Shown piece after piece: positions 60,558 to 64,000 of a DNA stretch of 64,000 bases. Origin of the DNA: Rhodoplanes azumiensis (GTDB lineage Bacteria > Pseudomonadota > Alphaproteobacteria > Rhizobiales > Xanthobacteraceae); the NCBI RefSeq assembly GCF_042682915.1, contig NZ_JBHUIW010000013.1:1-64000 (forward strand). Direction: 5' to 3'. The translations under genes and the position numbers were made by a program. How positions within the stretch are numbered: the stretch's first letter is position 1; every line of letters starts with the position of its first letter. The notes under the pieces were generated by a model. It saw only the letters and a list, made by a program, of their open reading frames with translations. It was not told the DNA's origin and ran no database searches.

Positions 60558-63105
60558 TCGTTTCGGCTCCCCTGTCCGGGCGTGGCCCCGCGGGCCTGCG
60601 CTCGCCCGCCGAGGCGCGCCAGTCCGCGATGGTGAGCAGCGCCTCGAGCCAGGCGAGCCGGAACGGCCCGTGCCGGTCGAGCAGGGCGCGCGTGCGTTCG
60701 GTCCAGCTCGCGCCGGTGATCTCGTCCTCGCCGAGCTCCATCACCGACAGCGTGAGCGGGCCGCCCGCGAATATTTCGCCGCCGCCGAGATCGACCGCCG
60801 GCAACGTGTCGCCGTCCCAGACGCCGCGGGCGAAGCGCGCCCCGGCTTTTTCGCCGTCCGGCGCCCGCTCGGCCGGCAGGGCGCGCAGCGACATCCGGAC
60901 CTTGCCGTGATGGGCCGCGACCAGATAGGCGACGAGGTCGGCGTCGCACGACCAGTTTACGTGCGAGAGGAACGCCAGCGCGGAGGCGAGCTCGTGCCGG
61001 AAATAGGGCCGGGCATGTCGCAGATGCCTGTCTTCTGTCTTCGCCAGCAACACCCCGTCGTGGCTCGCCTTGTCGCGCAGACCGCGGCGCATCGTGCTCT
61101 GGAACACGTCATGGGCCTTGCCGAGGTCGTGCCAGCGCGCCGCGCGCAGGATGGCGTCACGATCCGCCGCCTCGACGTCCAGCGCGTCGCACAGCTCGAC
61201 CGCCGCCTGCACGACATGCGCGGTGTGGTCGACGAGCGTCACCGCGCGTGGGAAATCGGCCGAGCGGGCGTCACCGTCCTGCTGATCGGCATCGCTCTCG
61301 TCCGGCTCCGCCGTGACCGTCTCGTCGGCCGTCGGTCGGATCGGCTCGACCGGCACGCTGCTCGCCTCGCCGACGAAGCCGCGCGCCGGCTCGTAGCCGC
61401 CGGCCGAGACGTCGACGAGGAGCGTCATGCCGGGCCACGGCGGTTCGTCTCCTCCCAAGATCCGCCATCCGGGCGGCGCCGCAGCGCCCGGCCGGTCGCC
61501 CTCGCGCCATTGCGGGTCGGGCGCACGGGCCGGAAGCTGGCGTCTGCGAAGCGACGCGATCCAGTCCCGGGCCTTGCCGATCGAGACGGCACACAGCTCC
61601 TCGCGCGACGGCCTCACCGTTTCGTCTCCCGGCGTGCTCAGGTCGCGCCAGAACACATGGACGTCGGTGTCGTCGGCGTCGCGCACATAGGGAGAGATGT
61701 CGACGTCGAAGCCGGTCAGGTCGGGATCGGTGTCGAACAGGTCGATCAGATCCTTGCGGCGGATCACGCGGCGCGGCGGTGCGAGATCGCCGGGATCGCG
61801 CAGATGCACGGGCGCTGCGTCCGCGAGCGTCAGCAGCCGATCACGCGCGGCCCGCAGCTCCGCCGGCGGATAAGGTTGCGCGAGCAGCCGAGCGTCCTTG
61901 TCGTCGTCGCCGCGATCGCCGACGAGATCGATCCAATGGACCGGCGCGCCGCCCTCGTCCTTCGGCCGTTCGCCGCGCCGGTTCACGCGTCCGAAGCGCT
62001 GAACCAAGGACGACCACGGCGCGAGCTCGGTGACGAGAGCCGCCGACGACAGATCGACGCCGGCTTCGATCGCCTGGGTCGCCACGACGATGCGGCTCTT
62101 CGCCGCCTGCAGTCGCTGCATTTGCCGTCGGCGGTCGGCCGGCCGAAACCGTGAATGGACGAGGACGAGATCGCTTTCGCTGGCGCCGGCCTTCAGCAGC
62201 GCGGCATGGAGCTTCTGCGCGCGCTCGACGGTGTTGACGATCACGAGCGTCCGCCCGCCGGAGACGCCGCCGTGGACGTCCCGAACGAGCTCGGCGAGCG
62301 CCCGGACATACGCGTCGATCTCCGGCTTCTTCGTTCCTGCCGGCGCGACCGCCGCCCTGGTGACGGGTTTGTACGCTTCGAGACGCCGGCGGACCGCCGG
62401 TGCGGCGGCGTCTTCCGGGACGTCGTCCGGAACCCGACGAATCGTTCGCGGACCGTCGGGATAGTCGACGGAGCGCAGCCAGGCCGGATCGAGCGTGGCC
62501 GACACCCACAGGCTGCACGTGCGACGCGCCGGCCCGAGCCGCGGCGCCTCCCGGAAGGCCTGAAGCTGGGTGGAGGTCGCGAGCCCCGCCCCCATCAGCT
62601 GCACTTCGTCGAACACCCAGAACGCATCGTTGTGAAGGAGCGCGAACTCGGCCGGCCACCGCGCCCGGCCGGCGGCGTAGCCCCGCATCAAGGCCCGCGA
62701 GATCAGCATGTCCTGCGTCCCGATCAGGATGGCGGATCGCTCCGGGAATTCGGACCAGCGCGGCTGATGCGGCCGACTCTCGACGCCGCCCATCAGGAGG
62801 TGGAGGTCACCGGGCGCCGGGAGATTCTCGGCGAGACCGGCTTGCGCCAGCCGACCGAGCCACTCGCGGGCGTTGTCCGCGGTCTGCTCGACGAGCGTGC
62901 GCATGGGCAGGCAGTAGACGAGACGGCGCGGCGTGGTGTCGGGATCGGCCCGCCGGCGCCAGAGCCAAGCGAGAATCACGGCGGCGGTCTTGCCGAGACC
63001 GGTCGGCGCGATCAGCGCATCGGGCGCCCCGCCTTCGGCGAGAAGGCGCTGGTAGGCGTATGGCTTCTTGCCCGTCGCGTGCTCGAAGAATTCGGTGAAG
63101 CGCAT
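60550..63105 (-). CDS. cas3: CRISPR-associated helicase-nuclease Cas3 (type I-G, C-terminal HD)
   Basis: Degrades DNA bound by the effector. The 851-residue protein has an N-terminal SF2 helicase with Walker A APTGLGKTAAVI (residues 33-44), the DEVQ box (FWVFDEVQLMG), VSAT, and VATQAIEAGVDLS. Motif VI is QRFGRVNRRG. The HD nuclease is at the C-terminus, the order known from type I-G: VDHTAHVVQAAV, ARWHDLGKAHDVF, YFRHELASALAFL, LVAAHHGKVRM. All expected HD residues are visible, so it appears catalytically intact. It is the first gene of the operon. A possible promoter lies 40-65 bases upstream. Confidence 0.92.
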   Translation of the reverse strand: MRFTEFFEHATGKKPYAYQRLLAEGGAPDALIAPTGLGKTAAVILAWLWRRRADPDTTPRRLVYCLPMRTLVEQTADNAREWLGRLAQAGLAENLPAPGDLHLLMGGVESRPHQPRWSEFPERSAILIGTQDMLISRALMRGYAAGRARWPAEFALLHNDAFWVFDEVQLMGAGLATSTQLQAFREAPRLGPARRTCSLWVSATLDPAWLRSVDYPDGPRTIRRVPDDVPEDAAAPAVRRRLEAYKPVTRAAVAPAGTKKPEIDAYVRALAELVRDVHGGVSGGRTLVIVNTVERAQKLHAALLKAGASESDLVLVHSRFRPADRRRQMQRLQAAKSRIVVATQAIEAGVDLSSAALVTELAPWSSLVQRFGRVNRRGERPKDEGGAPVHWIDLVGDRGDDDKDARLLAQPYPPAELRAARDRLLTLADAAPVHLRDPGDLAPPRRVIRRKDLIDLFDTDPDLTGFDVDISPYVRDADDTDVHVFWRDLSTPGDETVRPSREELCAVSIGKARDWIASLRRRQLPARAPDPQWREGDRPGAAAPPGWRILGGDEPPWPGMTLLVDVSAGGYEPARGFVGEASSVPVEPIRPTADETVTAEPDESDADQQDGDARSADFPRAVTLVDHTAHVVQAAVELCDALDVEAADRDAILRAARWHDLGKAHDVFQSTMRRGLRDKASHDGVLLAKTEDRHLRHARPYFRHELASALAFLSHVNWSCDADLVAYLVAAHHGKVRMSLRALPAERAPDGEKAGARFARGVWDGDTLPAVDLGGGEIFAGGPLTLSVMELGEDEITGASWTERTRALLDRHGPFRLAWLEALLTIADWRASAGERRPAGPRPDRGAETNG

Positions 63106-63141
63106 GGCCCGCCCCGCTCCCCCCCGCAGTGCGCAGAACGG

Positions 63142-63169
63142 GCATAAAACAGGTTAGTCCACCCATCAA
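63142..63169 (-). promoter_or_regulatory. Possible promoter of the cas operon
   Basis: On the minus strand, TTGATG (63164-63169) and TTATGC (63142-63147) are separated by 16 bases in one of the few AT-rich stretches here, 37 bases upstream of the cas3 ATG. The match to a housekeeping promoter is only moderate. Confidence 0.3.
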
Positions 63170-63261
63170 CTTTCTTTTCGAGGAAACGCCGCGGAAAAGC
63201 TTGGAGTTGTGTCGGTCCGTCAGAGGTTGGAGCTGGACTTCCGCCGAGCGGGCAAATCCGG

Positions 63262-63905
63262 AAGGTCGACGATACCCGGCCGATCATCGACCCGGCGGAC
63301 GTCGTGGCCATCCAGACCCTGCTCGAGACCCGCGGCCCGGCGTGGACGGCGCCGCGGATCGTCAGCGGTCCGATCCTGCCGGCGCGCAACTGCTTCTGCG
63401 CCGCCTGCGGCGGGGCGATGACCGCGTGGACCGGGAGGAGCGGGCGGAACACCGGGCCGCCCCATCGCCGACCCGCGCGGATGCGCCGCCGAGGCCGTGA
63501 CCGAGAGCGGGCGCCTTCACGTCGCGATCGAACGCGGCATCGCCGACCTGACCGACCCACCGTCGAAGGACCGAATCGCCGAGCTGAAGACCGTCCGCGA
63601 GCAGGCCCGTCGCGACGCGGAGCGGGCCGAGGAGGCCGGCTCCCGGGCGGGGCCTCTCATCACCCCGCCGGCGGTCGCGACCTTCGCCGGGCAGGCTCGC
63701 AAGCGCATGCGCACCGAGAGCGGCAGCGATCGCCGCGACGACCGCCGCGCATTCGCCCGACGCGTCACGATCGACGCGACGGACGTTCCGACCATGGGCT
63801 CGAAAAGCGAACTGCTGCGCCTGCTGGTCACCGCCTCGGGCAAGAAAACCGAGGGTTTCGGCGTTCCCAGCCTTGTGGCGTTCCCGGCCGTGTACCGAAA
63901 TGGCG
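63262..63905 (+). pseudogene. Degraded serine recombinase (C-terminal part)
   Basis: Two pieces in different frames. Piece 1, 63262-63435, reads ...RPIIDPADVVAIQTLLETRG...IVSGPILPARNCFCAACGGAMTAWTGRSG, resembling the zinc-ribbon region of large serine recombinases (CxxCGG). Piece 2, from about 63490, reads ESGRLHVAIERGIADLTDPPSKDRIAELKTVREQARRDAERAEE..., resembling the coiled C-terminal region. It runs open into the tRNA. The catalytic N-terminal domain is absent and the frames are shifted, so it is a relic. Family recognition is from memory of the pattern. Confidence 0.62.
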
Positions 63906-63977
63906 CGCCCGACACGATTCGAACGTGTGACCTTTGCCTTCGGAGGGCAACGCTCTATCCAGCTGAGCTACGGGCGC
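63901..63977 (-). tRNA. tRNA-Arg (anticodon CCG)
   Basis: A complete cloverleaf on the minus strand. The acceptor stem GCGCCCG pairs with CGGGCGC, the D arm is GCTC...GAGC, and the anticodon stem is TTGCC/GGCAA with loop CTCCGAA (anticodon CCG, reading CGG). The T arm is ACACG-TTCGAAT-CGTGT, with discriminator G and an encoded CCA. Its 3' end faces the recombinase relic and the cas operon, the usual orientation for an integration site. Confidence 0.95.
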
Positions 63978-64000
63978 CTGCGGTCTGGATAACCGATCGA

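Noticed and set aside
55043..64000. A CRISPR array near the cas genes
   Set aside because: I see no regularly spaced direct repeats on either side of the operon.

Overview
This 64 kb window is high-GC chromosomal DNA (about 70 % by eye). Gene content points to an alphaproteobacterium of the Hyphomicrobiales (Rhizobiales): the M23 endopeptidase, the DUF882 and YcbB-type cell-wall enzymes, the TIGR02281 retropepsin and the intergenic palindromes all look like that order. An anaerobic-style 2-oxoacid oxidoreductase and a flavodoxin-DUF2023 pair suggest a metabolically versatile, possibly facultatively anaerobic or phototrophic member such as the Rhodoplanes/Blastochloris group. That genus-level guess is inference.

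Positions 1-40 kb are housekeeping genes: M23 peptidase, NCS2 nucleobase permease, ClpB, an LhgO-like oxidoreductase, an ArsB/NhaD-type permease, a patatin lipoprotein, DNA polymerase I, an acyltransferase-3 protein, HrpB, a class A PBP, a conserved secreted protein, a protease-like PDZ protein without a catalytic triad, PepF, flavodoxin with DUF2023, a retropepsin, two phosphohexomutases, a DUF882 peptidase, an L,D-transpeptidase, an NtrC-type regulator and PncB. At least four families of palindromic intergenic repeats lie between these genes.

Positions 40.5-55 kb hold a catabolic island. A near-consensus sigma-54 promoter (40695-40710) precedes a DASS-type carboxylate transporter, the three subunits of a 2-oxoacid:ferredoxin oxidoreductase, and a GltD-like flavoprotein carrying its own 2x[4Fe-4S] ferredoxin domain. 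A phosphate acyltransferase, a butyrate-kinase-type kinase and a D-2-hydroxyacid dehydrogenase follow. A convergent PrpR-type sigma-54 activator separates these from a DUF6282 hydrolase-like protein, a bicupin and an HpcH/HpaI aldolase. Read together, the genes suggest hydroxyacid -> 2-oxoacid -> acyl-CoA -> acyl-phosphate -> acid + ATP, with electrons delivered to NAD(P).

Positions 55-64 kb carry a compact type I-G (formerly I-U) CRISPR effector operon on the minus strand: cas3, csx17, csb1, csb2, and a translationally coupled 67-codon ORF of unknown function. No cas1, cas2, cas4 or CRISPR array is visible. The operon is bounded on the right by a broken serine-recombinase gene abutting the 3' end of tRNA-Arg(CCG), which looks like an old integration boundary.
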